Source: Sciurus carolinensis (taxonomy: Eukaryota > Chordata > Mammalia > Rodentia > Sciuridae). From it: a stretch of 64,000 bases of DNA. The translations under genes and the position numbers were made by a program. Position 1 is the stretch's first letter, and each line of letters opens with the position of its first letter. The stretch is from positions 35,480,575 through 35,544,574 of the forward strand of contig NC_062221.1 in the NCBI RefSeq assembly GCF_902686445.1, in the 5' to 3' direction. The notes under the pieces are model-generated. The model made no database searches. It was not told where the DNA came from and saw only the letters and a list, made by a program, of their open reading frames with translations. This document shows positions 12,396-24,520 of this stretch, piece after piece.

Positions 12396-12526
12396 ATTAT
12401 TTGAATAAGTTGGGGCTGGCAATATAGCTCAGTTGGTAGAGTGCTTGCCTTGCAAGTATAAGCCCCTGAGTTCAAATTCCCAGAACCGCAAAAAAAAAAA
12501 AAAAAAAAAAATTATTTGAGTAAGTT
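12396..12526 (+). repeat. ID SINE (tRNA-Ala-derived) with target duplication
   Basis: The element at 12412-12510 contains the tRNA-like A-box region 'tagctcagttggtagagtg' and B-box region 'gagttcaaattcc', then an A-tail of about 21 nt. Flanking direct repeats at 12396-12411 and 12511-12526 are 16 bp with a single difference (ATTATTTGAATAAGTT against ATTATTTGAGTAAGTT). The near-identical duplication and long pure A-tail suggest a fairly young insertion. This is the simple ID monomer rather than the dimer. Confidence 0.95.
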
Positions 12527-13353
12527 ATATCAACATGAAAGTATTTTTCCTTGGTATATTTAAGACATTACTCTGTCATTTTTCATAATTTTATATTAAA
12601 AATAGTATTGTGATATCTTTTGATGGGACCTGTTTAGTTTTGGTACTTTTTGTTATTATACATTTTAGAATATTTTCTTCATTTCTGGCATTTTGACACT
12701 TTGTGATGTGATTCAGTTTGAGCCTGCTCTTCCTTAAATATAAAATTTTAACATATATTTATTAAAAATGTCTTGCGCATTTACTCTTTTTTGCTAAGTA
12801 TTCCTGTGGTCAGTTTAGTAGATAAAATTTTGAGAGATCTAAAATTTAGATCATGAAAAGAATTTGAGAAATATGGGTTTTATGATTCACCGTGTTAAAG
12901 TGTGGTATTTATTGTCAAGGCTCCAAAGCCTAATTACTGCCTAAGCTCAGACTCTGGTGAACTCCCGTGGACAGTCTCCATCAGACTGACTTACATTAGT
13001 TCTTCAAAATCTCCACAGCCTCAACAGCTTCCAGACCTTGAAGCATGCCTGAAACTTATGCACTCTGGCTTTGGCTATTCTATGAAGCCCAAACAATCAT
13101 CTTTTCCTCCTGTCAGTCCTACTTCTGTGGTACTTCTGTTTCTGTCTTTATGCCCAAGATTTTAAAAGCCTCATGTTGCTCCCTTTTTCTAACAATAGAG
13201 GTTGATTTCTCATCAGAAAAATACAATCAGAATTTCAGAGGATAAAAGTTATTTTAACTTCCTCCAACCCACTTGAAAGAACTATTTGCTTTCCCCACTA
13301 AATATCAGTTTAAAAAGCCAGTTTCTGACTAATTATTTAGGCAACATCACTGA
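12527..13353. other. Unassigned sequence
   Basis: No repeat recognised. Overlapping open frames at 12902-13165 and 13045-13245 show no domain or homology that I know. Confidence 0.4.
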
Positions 13354-13390
13354 GATGATGATGATGATGATCATGATCATGATCATGATT
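13354..13390 (+). repeat. (ATG)n passing into palindromic (ATGATC)n
   Basis: Four to five GAT units change to three 'catgat'-type units, so the second half is self-complementary. Confidence 0.9.
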
Positions 13391-13594
13391 TTTTGGGGGG
13401 AAGCGATTGGAGATTGCACTCAGGAACACTCAAACACTGAGGCACATCCCCAGCCCTATTTTGTATTTTATTTAGAGACAGGGTCTCACTGAATTGCTTA
13501 GCGCCTCTCTTTTTCCTGAAGTTGGCTTTGAATTCTGGATCCTCCTACCTCAGCCTCTGAGCCACTGGGATTAAAGGTTTACCCTACTGGTCTG
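13389..13594 (-). repeat. Dimeric B1-dID-type SINE, antisense
   Basis: The plus strand shows a T-tail, 'tgaggcacatccccagccct' (right half), 'gagacagggtctcactgaat' and 'cctcagcctctgagccactg' (left half). It inserted at the ATG-repeat tract; 'tgatgatgat' recurs at 13595-13604, consistent with a duplicated target, although the repeat tract makes this ambiguous. Confidence 0.9.
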
Positions 13595-13604
13595 GTGATG
13601 ATGA

Positions 13605-16600
13605 TTTTTATCTATTTCAAATATTTAATTGAAATAGACCAAACCGGAAAGCAAGGAATGACATGCACCAAAATATTGACACAGAAAAGTAATATAGGAA
13701 CCAAATTGCTTAACCTTACATAGAAAAATGTGATGAATTATAAAGCAATTAAGGGCACAGTAAACATAAATCAACCCACAAATCTCTGAGAACATTTGAA
13801 AATACTCCTTGAGTTAGAAGCAAAAATGTTCTTCCTATCTGATTATGTGTCACTTAGAACAGCATAAGAGATACATAGAATAATTAAATCACCATCTCTA
13901 AAAACTTGTGAGCTAAGAAGATACCTCTTATACTCAATTTCAAATTGGTAACTCAATGCATTTTTCTTCCATATCACTTCCTACAGATACAAGTTATTAA
14001 TTTTAAAATTGAAGTCTGTTATCATAGCCCCATTGATAAATAAGTAGGTTTGGTGTTAAAAACAGAAATATATTATACTTTGAAAAGTATTCATTCATAA
14101 ACCCAATCTTTAATTAAGCATCTTTTTTAAAATAGCTAACTAAATTGAGTTTTGCTTTTAGAATTTAAGTTTAGAAGAATTTTAAATATTTTAATTACAT
14201 TTTAAATCCTAATTATTATGTACACAATTTTTTTTAAAAAATTTACATATATGTACATATATATATATGAGAATTCAAGTATAAGGTTAGAGAGTAAAGA
14301 TTTAGTTTCTTAAACATGTATCAAAAGATTACATGCTACCCTGTGAACATGCATATTTTTATGTTTCATGAATCAGCTGAAATAAATTTTAAAACATTCT
14401 GTCCAACATCTATAAAAAGAAACCATAACTGGCAATGTTGGTGCTGAAATCTAAATTGTTGGTTGGCACTGCATAGCAGAAAGGCGTAGGAATCTGCACA
14501 CATTGGAATAATTCCTGGATCACAGTAGGAATAAAAGGGCTTTTCTGTCTAATTCAAATGCTCTGATGTTCTAGAGTGGAAATTATGTGAATTAAAGAGA
14601 CTTTATTGTGAGTCCCAGATTTTGAAGAGGGACAGACTTCAGGTGTTGCAGATGTCATGCACTTTATACACTTCATAACTAGATAGTGGGCTTCACTCCT
14701 GCAACCATTCATTCTATGAAATCCAAATGCTGCAAGTTCCTGATGAGGTTACTCAAGGAGAACTTCATGTGCTTAGCTTGGTGGTGATTCGTAAATGATT
14801 ACTAGCAAGTAAAAATTCTCATATCTTTTGAATTTTATTTTTTGTAGTCATGGTAAGAGTCTAATAAAAGCCTTGTTTTATTCAAATGATTTTTTTGATG
14901 ACACAATGGCACTAACCAAGCTAAAACCAACTGTGATATAGGAATTGTTTTAGGTAACTCCCTCAGTTCTCTCAATTTTGTTCACAGTGCTTTTTATAAA
15001 AAATTTGTTCATTTTCTTTTTAAAATATTTATTTGAAAATGAAACAAAAATTTCTTATTGTCCCAAAAGTGGAGCTTCTATGCTTGTTGTCTACTGTGTT
15101 TTAACAGCAGCTTTTGCAGTTCTATTAGCACAATTATTGCCCTTGGAAACTTCTGTGTAAGCCCTATAATGAATTACTGATATCTGAGCAAGCAGCTGTA
15201 AATCCTCTGACAAAACAACTATTATCATGAGATGTTTCAGTTCTTATTTTAGATAAAAACTTTCTCTATTTTTTTCTATATTTTGCATGACAGACACCAA
15301 AGATTTTTTATTAGTAGTTTATAGTTGTATTAAATCTAGAATCTAGAGTTTCAGCTCTATGACTGCTATTAACACATCTGTTTGTGCAGACTTAATTCCA
15401 GTTGAAATGTGAGCTTTCAAGACTTTATAAGTAACCAAGACATAGGAAGACTTAACTGAGCCACTTTTATCTCAAGTACATGACTCATCACTAAACATTA
15501 TCAAATATGCAATATAAACAGGAACATCAAATAAATCAGGTCAAGTTTTAAAAAATGTAATTCCCCTGAAGCTGGGGAAGAGTCTATTGGCAATTTTGGT
15601 TTTGTAAAAGCCTCTTTACATTTTGGGCACAAATTAATGGAACTGGGGAATTACCATACAATTATTCCATCAAAGATTCTGTCTGCTATTTCAAAAGTAG
15701 AAATATACTGTCTTTAATGCTATAGTAGTATAAGAAGTCATCTTTGTTTTGTAAGTAACAAGAGAAAACAATAGAAGAGTCCTGAAACCTTTGAAGTATC
15801 TTCTGGACTCTTTAAACAAAAGCAAAATAAGAATTTAGAATAAACCATTAGAGTAAAAGAAGAGAAGAAAAGAAGGGAGAAAGGGAGGTGAGAGAGGTAG
15901 TAGAACATAGATCAATTGCAGAAATAAAATTTTCAGGTAATGTTACCAAAGTCAGAAGTAGGGATAGTTCAAAATATTTTCAGGGTTAGGATTACAGAGT
16001 TTTATAGCTAAAATTGTGTAAAAAAATATATATAATGGTTGGCCATCTTTACCAAATTTACTCTTTCTTCACTGTAAACATGGGACTATTATAGGGTGAC
16101 AAGAGAGCTGACATAAAGTTTTCTTAGAGTACAATTTTGATCTTCCCTAGGATCCTTGCCAGTAAATTTTAAGAAAACCTCAACAAACCACTAATGCAAA
16201 TCAATGAAAGGCTCACCCATCTTCTGAGTAAAGTGCTATAGTTTCTCCCTGCTCACTTCACCAGAAAACCATCATTCTTGTTATTACCAAGCACTCTTGA
16301 TGGACCTCTAACACCCCAGCTCTTACCTAGTTGTGGCTAGGTAAATATAGCTTTTCATGGCCTCCATAACCCTCCATTTGGTGATCTTCTGGACCCTAAA
16401 GTGCTCCCTTTATGAATGGAGTAAAGTCTGCTAGTTGCAGAATCCCACACAGTAGCTGTGCACATCTCCATACCTAGGACTATAGAATAAAAACATGCTT
16501 GAGAATACTTGCATGAAATTCCAAAGCATAAGGAAAGAAGCTTGCAAATGAGTAATGTCAGCTAGGAATAACAGATGGTGATAACTCGGGAGTCCTGGTA

Positions 16601-19600
16601 GCTCCTCAAGGCATCAGCTTTGTTAATGATTCAAATAGGAAGGGCTGGTTTTCTACACATTGGGACAATAAAAATGTCAATTATATAGCATTTTCAGTCC
16701 TTTCCTATAATTGACATTCACCAAGTTAACACTGTATTCATGTACCTTTTTCTAAGTGACTATAACTCCAATATTCCATTCTGTCACCTTCACACGGGGA
16801 AAGAGACTTTTATCCAAGTTATCCATTATCCCCTGATTAGATCTCTTTATCATGTTTTCTTTTCTACTTACAAGTTGTATGGTAAGATCTAGGTTAAGAC
16901 ATAAAGTGAACTTGGGTTTAGGTTACCAGGCAAACAAACCTGTGACCTCAAATAGAGCAGATAGTTCATTACCAGCTAAAGAAATTCTATACTCACCCTG
17001 CTTTTGCTAGAAATCCACAAATGAGGGGAACAACCCTTCAGAAGATCTTCACTTCTCCCTTACCCAGAGTCAATTTGAGGTGTGAGGGATGATAACACAG
17101 GCAGAACAGAGAGAACTCGGCCAGTAGAGAAGGAAAGAGGTGGGCATATGAAAAGGAAATGCTTTTAATACATTTCCTTTTCTATTCCCTGATTTTTTTT
17201 CTGGCTGCACAAATAATTTTGTTTTATTTAAACAATAATCATTCCATAAATAGTAACTTATTTTCTTAAGATGAAGCCTAAGAGCCCCAGAAAATATATT
17301 AATGTATATAAAGCAAAAATAAACATCCAGTAGGACATTGTGGGACTAAGATCTCAATTACCTATTTCAAATGTAAGTCCCAAATTCTAAATGTCACTTC
17401 TTTTGTACAAATAAAAGTTGTGTTTCTAGGTGACCTTATAAGTTGGTGGACATGATAACACCCAACTTGTGGTAGACATCTTTGCTAAAAGAAAGTTCTT
17501 CCAGTTACTAAGTAAATCTACTTCAAATGTATTTTCAAAACTTAGAAAATAACTACTCTGAGATAGTCTTGGAGTAAATCTGTAGCAAATGATTGCCATA
17601 TGCTACCACTTTAAAGCATTGTAGTGAACTGTGTAATCTTAGGGTAGCTATGTTATTTCAGACCTCTTAGCAAATTGTCCTTGGAAATCTGGGTATTTCC
17701 CTTTAATCAGTGTACAAACACCCTGGAGAATGCTCATAAAGCTTTTGAGAAAAGATTGGAGAGATATTTATAATATATAATTGCAATAAAATTATTGAAT
17801 CTTTCCTCATGGGAACCTCGACTTCCATTTAATGTTCATTGGTTTTATAATTTTACTTAGATCAGAAAAGTGGATTAAGCACTCAATTTTTCTGTTGTGA
17901 TAGATGGTGTCAGCTATTGATTTTTTTTTTACAAATGTTATTATACAAGTCAAGCAAAACCCTAGTCAGCTATCCATCTCTTACACCTGTAAGAACACCA
18001 TGATCTATTAAGTACTTGCCAACTATCCTTATAGATTGGCATTTCTGCCTAACTACCCATTACAGTGTTTACATTCATCTTGTCTTTGGTGATTAAGTGA
18101 TGCTGTTCAACTTCCACCATCTCAGAATCCAATAATCACTACTGAAACTGGAAATCACAGTTACATGGGAATATCTCTGACTATGAACTGAATTCTAAAG
18201 GGAGTAGTCTCCAAAATTCTTAACTATATCAATTTTATCTTTCCAGGGAACTCCTTATTTTCTTAATGAAATCCTGTGTCCTCTGGAACAATTTAGAAAA
18301 CATAATTGGGTAGTGGGTTCTGATATCTTACAGAATAAGTATTTCTTAAGATTTCCACTTCTATGCCCTTACCACTTTCTCAAAACTACAACAAAATCTA
18401 TTTCATTTACCAAAAACCATCCTTATGTCCATTATTCAGTGAGTCAATAGATTTGTCTGGGTCTAGATAGCTTTGCAGGAATATTAAATTTCAACATATG
18501 GGTGAATATTTCCATAGTAATAAAGTCTGTTGTATCCAAACTCTGATAACTTCTTTTCCATTCTAATACCTAAAGATGCCCTCCTCTGAGTTCCTCCAAC
18601 ACATATAAACTAAGCACTCTTGGCTTAAATTTAATTTGGTATATAAGACATTTTCTTCTGGATCACAGATGGTGCATCCATCCAGGTTTATGCTGAGTCT
18701 TGACTCAGATTATCAGTCTAAAGGCAATGTAGTGGAGGAAACAATGAGGAAAACTAGAACCTTCAGGTGAAGCCACTGCATGATTGCCATGCAAGCAGAA
18801 GTCTGGAGCTTTCGAGAAGATGGAAGGGTGTCATTTTGGCATGCTGCAAGATAGTAAGAAAAGTCATAGTCAAATTCTTGGTATTGTTCATCCAGATTCT
18901 TCCATTTTTCACCTGAAGAAGCTTGGCTTTCCCTTCACAACCAGAACTTTGATATCAAAGACCAGTTGAGGTTACGTCCTAAGTGCCATCTGCAGTTCAA
19001 CCACCTTTACAATTACATATTGACCGCAGAAGATGAGTTTTCTAAAATGTTCTCTTTTGAAACACATTTTTGTAGATTCAGAATAATTAGCCACAATTTT
19101 CTTTTTTCTTTGCTTTAATACTTTCAAGTTATTATTTTATGATCTTCTAGCTTATAAAAGAGAAACTTTTTGTAATACTCATGTTTATTCTCTATTTTTT
19201 TTCCTTTATTTTCACCTGCCTTTAATATTTTTGTTGGTTTTACTGTTTTTTGTGTTCTTAATTTTTATCTTAAAAAACATCTTGTGTAGGATGATAGAAA
19301 ATGAAACAATAATTTTGGGGTTTGGTATGAAGATTTCATTAATTTAGTAAGGAACTAAAGTTGATTTGATATTTATTGTTACTGTGGTTATCCTCAGTGC
19401 TATATAGTTATCAAATTTCATTAGTGGAAATTTGTGTTTAGAAAGGAAGTTCACTAGCCAGATGTTCTTTTCATAATGTCTGCTCCACCCTTTCTCTTTA
19501 CTGTGCCTCATGGAGAATATCTATCTCTTGTAACGGCCTTATCTATATTTGGTGGTTACTTTATCCAAAACATGCTGACCTGGTAGTAAGGGTGGTATCC

Positions 19601-21384
19601 TCAGACATCTGGATTAAACCTGAGGTATAGAAAGGCACTGTGCCTCTGAGATTAGGGTATATGGCTTTCATATCTGTCTTCCCCTTCTCTGTTTATAATG
19701 CTGGAATTCACATGTATTCCTTCCCTCTCCCACTGTTAGAGGAGGTGTTTATCTTTCTAATTATTCATCCATTCATCCATTTATTTATTGTATTTCCCCA
19801 GGTGCAATAGGTTCTCGATAATACCAGAAAGGCAACATTTTTGTTGTCTTCATCTCTGAATATAGCAGGTTCTTTTGTTTGTTTTGTTTTGTTTTTTGTC
19901 TTTTGTCAATAGCACAGATGAAGCAGTTGGATATAGAAGCTGCTACTGTTTCTGTCCAGGCCAGCACCAGGAGGATATTTTTCAGGATTTTTACTAACCA
20001 CAATTCCTTTAATGAAATTTTTGTATAATTTTAATTAAAAAATCTTGTTCATATTTTTGCTTTCAAAAAATCAGAATATGCATAAGTTTCACAATTTAAG
20101 GATTTCATCATTTCCTGCAGGCACTTGATTTTGCTTATAAGAAAACTAAAATTCCATGGAATTTTAATTCCATCATCCATTCATATGATGGGAAATGTTC
20201 AAATATTTGAGAAATGTTCTGCTTCTTAACAACAAATGGACTCGTGCATTTTATTCCATTTATATAACTATTTACGTAACCTAGATCCTATTCAGAGTCT
20301 AGAGGTAAATCATAGTTTGCATCATCACTGGCATTTCTATGAGCACTTTTAATCTAAGACCTTATTTGCTGGCAAAAATTTCTTTCTTTATGTTAATTTA
20401 TTTTCTTGCCTTTGGTGCTTAGTGTAAAATATCCCTTCATATTTTCTCCACTTGAAACAACTTTCATTAGCTACAAGTATATACTTAAACTGCAATTATG
20501 TTTTATTCATTTCCTTGAGAAACTCAAGTTAAATATAATTATAATTTGAAATTATATTTTCTTCTCTACATGATTATTATATGCCCTTAGGACTTGTTGA
20601 TTTGTCCTAGTCCATCTGGTATTATTGAATGCCTCATCATATATTAAATAATGTGAATATGCTCAAAATGTAATTGTGTGATATTACAAAATCTGGTACT
20701 ATGATACTATGTATTATAAGAAATTTTTTAGTGATTATTGTTAATAGTACACATGAGTGTAATTTAATTATCACTAACAGAATGCATATCATTAACAAAA
20801 ATCTAACTTGATAAAATGTCTTGTGAAGTTATGCTGCAAAATTCAATGTTTTGGACTTGGTAGCATTATGTGTTCATTATCCTGGGTAAGAACACTTTGA
20901 GACAACTGAGTTTTGGAAAGAAATAGAATTATTAATAAACTATATTATGACATATTATACCAAAGTTACAAATTACTTGCTAAAAATTTTCAAAACACAT
21001 TTTAACTGTTGTTTTTATTTTCAATTTTTAATTAATGTATACAATGATGATTGAAAGTTCAATTGTTTAACCACACACTCTTTTAATAAATAAAAGTCTT
21101 TGTTGAAAATCTGACAATCTGCTGTGTATCTAAGAGTTCCAGATGTTATGCTATATGCTCTATGTTCTTATTTGAAAAAATGCTTCTTTTAGTTGTCAGT
21201 AGATCATTCCTGTTTTCACTCTATACTTTGTTCACCTGATGTGCAACAAACATTAGAACTCCTTCTGGTAATTTGCCATTTTATACACATGCAAAGGTAA
21301 AGATTGTAAGTAGTCTTTTGAGAACTCTATAACTAATTTAGGTAGTTATTCAGTGAATGAGGTTTGTTTGTATATCATATAAAG
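13605..21384. other. Long unassigned AT-rich stretch
   Basis: About 7.8 kb without a repeat I can name with confidence. It contains short AT runs (14247-14270), a purine-rich patch (15855-15900) and isolated short open frames (for example 14978-15160 plus, 18784-18969 plus, 19785-20003 minus), none with recognisable domains. The 16.1-19.0 kb part is slightly less AT-rich and may hide an old, unrecognised transposon. No promoter, splice pattern or CpG cluster stands out. Confidence 0.4.
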
Positions 21385-21490
21385 CATGTAAAGCATATCT
21401 TCCTGGGCAGTGGAGATACCGAGATGATTACAGCACTGTCTCTACTGAAGACAGGAATCTCAGAGTATACTGGACATATAGACAGTTTCT
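21385..21490 (+). repeat. Possible L2 fragment
   Basis: 'gggcagtggagataccgaga' followed by 'agcactgtctctactgaaga' recalls a mammal-wide L2-type segment. Short. Confidence 0.4.
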
Positions 21491-21797
21491 CTAGGAGAAA
21501 AAAAAATGAAACATCAAAAAACAAAAACCTCCTTATAAAGCTTTTATTTTTGTTAACATTTTTCTTTAGAATTTGAAAGTTAGTATATGTCTCTTCCCCA
21601 CTACCAAAAGGAAAAGGAAAACAAAAGAAAATAAAATTACATGGAATAAATTATACAAAATGAACTGTAGCAAAATAATACAAAGTCACCTAAAGTAATT
21701 TAAATATCTCTTCAAATAATTGTAATGTCACTTGATTTTTTTTTTAATTTCATCTTTGAGACGTAGTTTATGATAGGGAAGCATCATGGTCTACCAT
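21491..21797. other. Unassigned sequence
   Basis: A-rich sequence from 21600 to 21720; nothing recognised. Confidence 0.45.
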
Positions 21798-22028
21798 TGT
21801 TATGATATGGATCTTTAATGTCCTCTGAGAAGCTCAAGTTTTAGGCAACACAGAAATGTTCAGAGGTGAAGTGATTAGATTATTAGAGCTATTACCTCAC
21901 TAGTGAATTAATCCGTTTGATGTAATAAATATTTTAATGAATTACAGTGGTAACTGTAGGCAGGTAGGGTGACTGGAGGAAGTACATCACTGGGGGGCAT
22001 AACCTTGGGGATTATATTTTGTTCCTGG

Positions 22029-22089
<61 letters not shown>

Positions 22090-22290
22090 TTCCCAGTTTT
22101 AATGAGCTGAACAACTTTCCTCTCTCTGTAACACCCTTCAACTATGATATTCTACCTCACTTCAAACTAAGAAGCATGGAGTGTGCGGACCATGGGCTGA
22201 AACTTTGAAACTGTGAACCCAAAATAAAATTTTCTCATGAGTTGCTCTTTTCAGGTATTTTGGTCACTTAAACAAAAAGATGACAAACAT
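21798..22290 (+). mobile_element. MaLR-like LTR, copy 1 of 4, with internal (TC)n
   Basis: Shares the order of landmarks with the LTRs at 31.4, 45.9 and 53.3 kb: 'tgttatga..tggat' start, 'gttcagaggtgaa', 'ggtaactgtaggcaggtagg', 'ccttggggattatattttgt', 'gaaactgtgaacccaaaata' with the polyadenylation signal, and 'ggtcacttaaac..aaaga' end. Where the other copies have a short 'ctctct' motif, this one carries a TC tract of more than 50 bp. It is the most diverged of the four, and its terminal duplication is unclear. Confidence 0.8.
22034..22086 (+). repeat. (TC)n microsatellite
   Basis: About 26 uninterrupted TC units, grown from a short 'ctctctct' motif native to this LTR family. Confidence 0.95.
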
Positions 22291-23215
22291 AACCAGAAAC
22301 CAGGTTTAGGAAATTGGCAAACACAGCAACTATCTCAGCATTAATAGGGAAGAGGATTTTGTAGTCTATTGCTAAAAGAATTGCAGTTCTATTGAAATGA
22401 TTCTGGCCACACATTATGGAATTTGTTACGGCAGGTATTCTTGATTCAGTTACAAGCTTAATTTGCTTTGTTATGATTATGAGTTTATCAATCTAAATGT
22501 ATTCCTAATAAGATAAAATCCAAATTAATAGAGAACTTCACCATAAGAATATGAAAAAAATATCACTATTGGCCCTTACTTAAATAATACAGATAAGGAA
22601 AAATTTTCCAAACTCTCTGGAAAGGAGTTATCAATTTAAGCTGTGTAATAACCTCATTTAATTTCAATATTTTTCCAACTCTGAATTTAGAAAGTTACAT
22701 ATGGATCAGAAAGTTACATATGAGCAATTAGACGATGAAAGACATCGAGAACATAATAGGCATACAGAAAGCCATAAGGAGATTATCTGGACAAAACTGA
22801 TGATATATTTCCAAACAATTTTGTATTTGCAAAGCTCTTATGTTATATTTATGATATTTCATACAGACAGGGTGAAAGTATTTTCTGGGGGAGTGATATC
22901 ACCAATCTTGAAATTCAAAAATATTCTAGCTTCAATTGTGACTCTACATAGACCTTTCACTTCAGTAGATAAACATTATCAATTCTCAAAAGTGATGATT
23001 CTCAAATATCATGTTAGGGAGGAAGAGAGAAGTATTATTTTTTGAAATTGTTTTCTTGAAATGAATTATCAGTACATGCATGGAATTTTCAGTTATTTTT
23101 TATGTTGGTCAACCACTCTGCAATGGAATTCTTTGAGTCAGCTATAGTTTTATCTTAACTTTCATGAGTATAGTCATCAGCTTATCATTTCACCATTGCA
23201 TAATTTCTACTTGTA
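22291..23215. other. Unassigned sequence with a short direct repeat
   Basis: Contains a perfect 15-bp direct repeat (AGAAAGTTACATATG at 22689-22703 and 22708-22722) separated by GATC. An open frame of 114 codons (22701-23045, plus) starts near it; it has no recognisable domain and no ribosome or splice context, so it is probably chance. Confidence 0.45.
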
Positions 23216-23225
23216 ATGAATAGAT

Positions 23226-23264
<39 letters not shown>

Positions 23265-23284
23265 GAGCACATGAATAGATTCTG
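23216..23284 (-). pseudogene. Truncated U6 snRNA retrocopy, tailless, with target duplication
   Basis: The complement of 23226-23270 corresponds to the first 45 nt of U6 snRNA, beginning at the exact 5' end 'gtgctcgcttcggcagcac' and stopping after 'gaacgatacaga'. I see no mismatch to the U6 sequence I know. Perfect 14-bp direct repeats (ATGAATAGATTCTG) flank it at 23216-23229 and 23271-23284. The U6 part and the first repeat share four bases (TCTG). There is no A-tail, and the remaining roughly 60 nt of U6, including the U4-pairing and Lsm-binding parts, are absent, so it cannot be functional. This fits the known class of tailless retropseudogenes, in which a truncated RNA primes by short homology at a nicked target. 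Confidence 0.93.
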
Positions 23285-24217
23285 ATCTAATGTTTATCTC
23301 TTGGACCCTTCTGGGTTCTATGCTCAAAATTTCTTCTAGGTTCTATCAGCATCTGGAAAGTATATGTCACAGAAAAAGATAGCTGAGTCACTTATCCACA
23401 CTCAGAAAGCAGAAGGTACACTTGTTCCAGGATCAAAATGTTATGTCCTGAACCACTTATTTTGCTACATAAAGATTGTTGGAACTAAATCCAAGTAAAC
23501 ACCTGAGTTTTAGTTACTTCTCTGGTAGAATAGGATAAATAATAAATAATTCCAAGTAATTTGCCACATTAATGAGTCAACATAAATATAGTTCTATTAT
23601 TTGAAAATATAAAAAGTCTTACTCAGTTACAGGAACCAAACATCCAATTGTAAATTGATACCAAGTCACTTCAAAATAATTTAAAAATTCCATCATCAAG
23701 AAGTTTCACTCTATGTTTGATTGTCATAATGTAGGAAATGCTCTTATATAATCAACTTAAATTTTTACATCAAAATAATGTAGAGTCATGTATTTATTCA
23801 TATTCCATTTACTTCCAAAAACAAAATGAGTGGATGTACCATAAAAATGTAACACAATAAGATTAAATATTATTAATAAAAGATAAAGGACAATTTTAAA
23901 GGGAATAAAAAGAAAATGTATAAGATATTAGTAGTATAATTATGCCCAAAATTAGACACAAATTATCTCTGAGTTACACAGACATTAAATGTTATCAGGA
24001 AGACAGGAGCTCTATATTTTAAATGTATTTGAAGAATTATATAATTAAATTTTCAGAAATCTAATCTATGAATTAATAATTTATATTTAATTCACTTGAA
24101 TTTTAGTTGCACAAAATAAGATGTTCAGTGCCAAAAGAGGAATTTGTGAAGTTGCTAGTAATTCTGATATTATTATCTACATTATTATGTACGCAAATCA
24201 AGTGCAGCTCAGAAGGG
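23285..24217. other. Unassigned sequence
   Basis: AT-rich, nothing recognised. Confidence 0.45.
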
Positions 24218-24450
24218 ATTGTAGGATGCAGTGGTTAAGGCATGATCTTTGTATTCATACTGGCTGGTTGGAAATTGAACTCTGTCCAACATCACCTGCA
24301 CACCTGAGAAAGTTATTAATATCTCCATGCTTCATTTTCCTTGACTACAATAATTCTAGAAAATACTCATGGTTTTGTTCTGTAGAACAAGTGAATAACC
24401 ATATTTTAAGTACTTAAAGCAATGCATACTATTAGCAACTGTTTAATATT
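24218..24450 (+). repeat. MIR element
   Basis: The tRNA-like head 'gatgcagtggttaaggcatg' is followed by 'ttggaaattgaactctg', 'cacctgagaaagttattaat', 'tctccatgcttcattttcc' and 'aagtacttaaagcaatgca', which keeps the MIR order from 5' end through core to 3' half. Nearly full length and diverged as expected for a MIR. Confidence 0.75.
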
Positions 24451-24483
24451 GGCTTATCTTAGTTCACTTATAGTACTATAGAA

Positions 24484-24520
24484 GCCGGGCTATGTGGCAC
24501 ACACCTATAATCCCAGCACT
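24484..24520 (+). repeat. B1 5'-end fragment
   Basis: Only the start of a B1-like SINE is present ('gccgggctatgtggcac', 'ctataatcccagcac'). It stops abruptly with no tail. Confidence 0.75.

Noticed and set aside
12412..12490. tRNA-like A and B boxes
   Set aside because: Followed by an A-tail and flanked by target duplications, so it is an ID SINE rather than a tRNA gene.
21400..21445. U1 snRNA-like phrase 'gggcagtggagatacc'
   Set aside because: Only about 15 nt resemble U1, and the continuation does not match. It fits an L2-type fragment better.
22701..23045. 114-codon plus-strand frame, the longest in the window
   Set aside because: No domain, no homology that I recognise, and the start lies in a local direct repeat. 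Probably chance.
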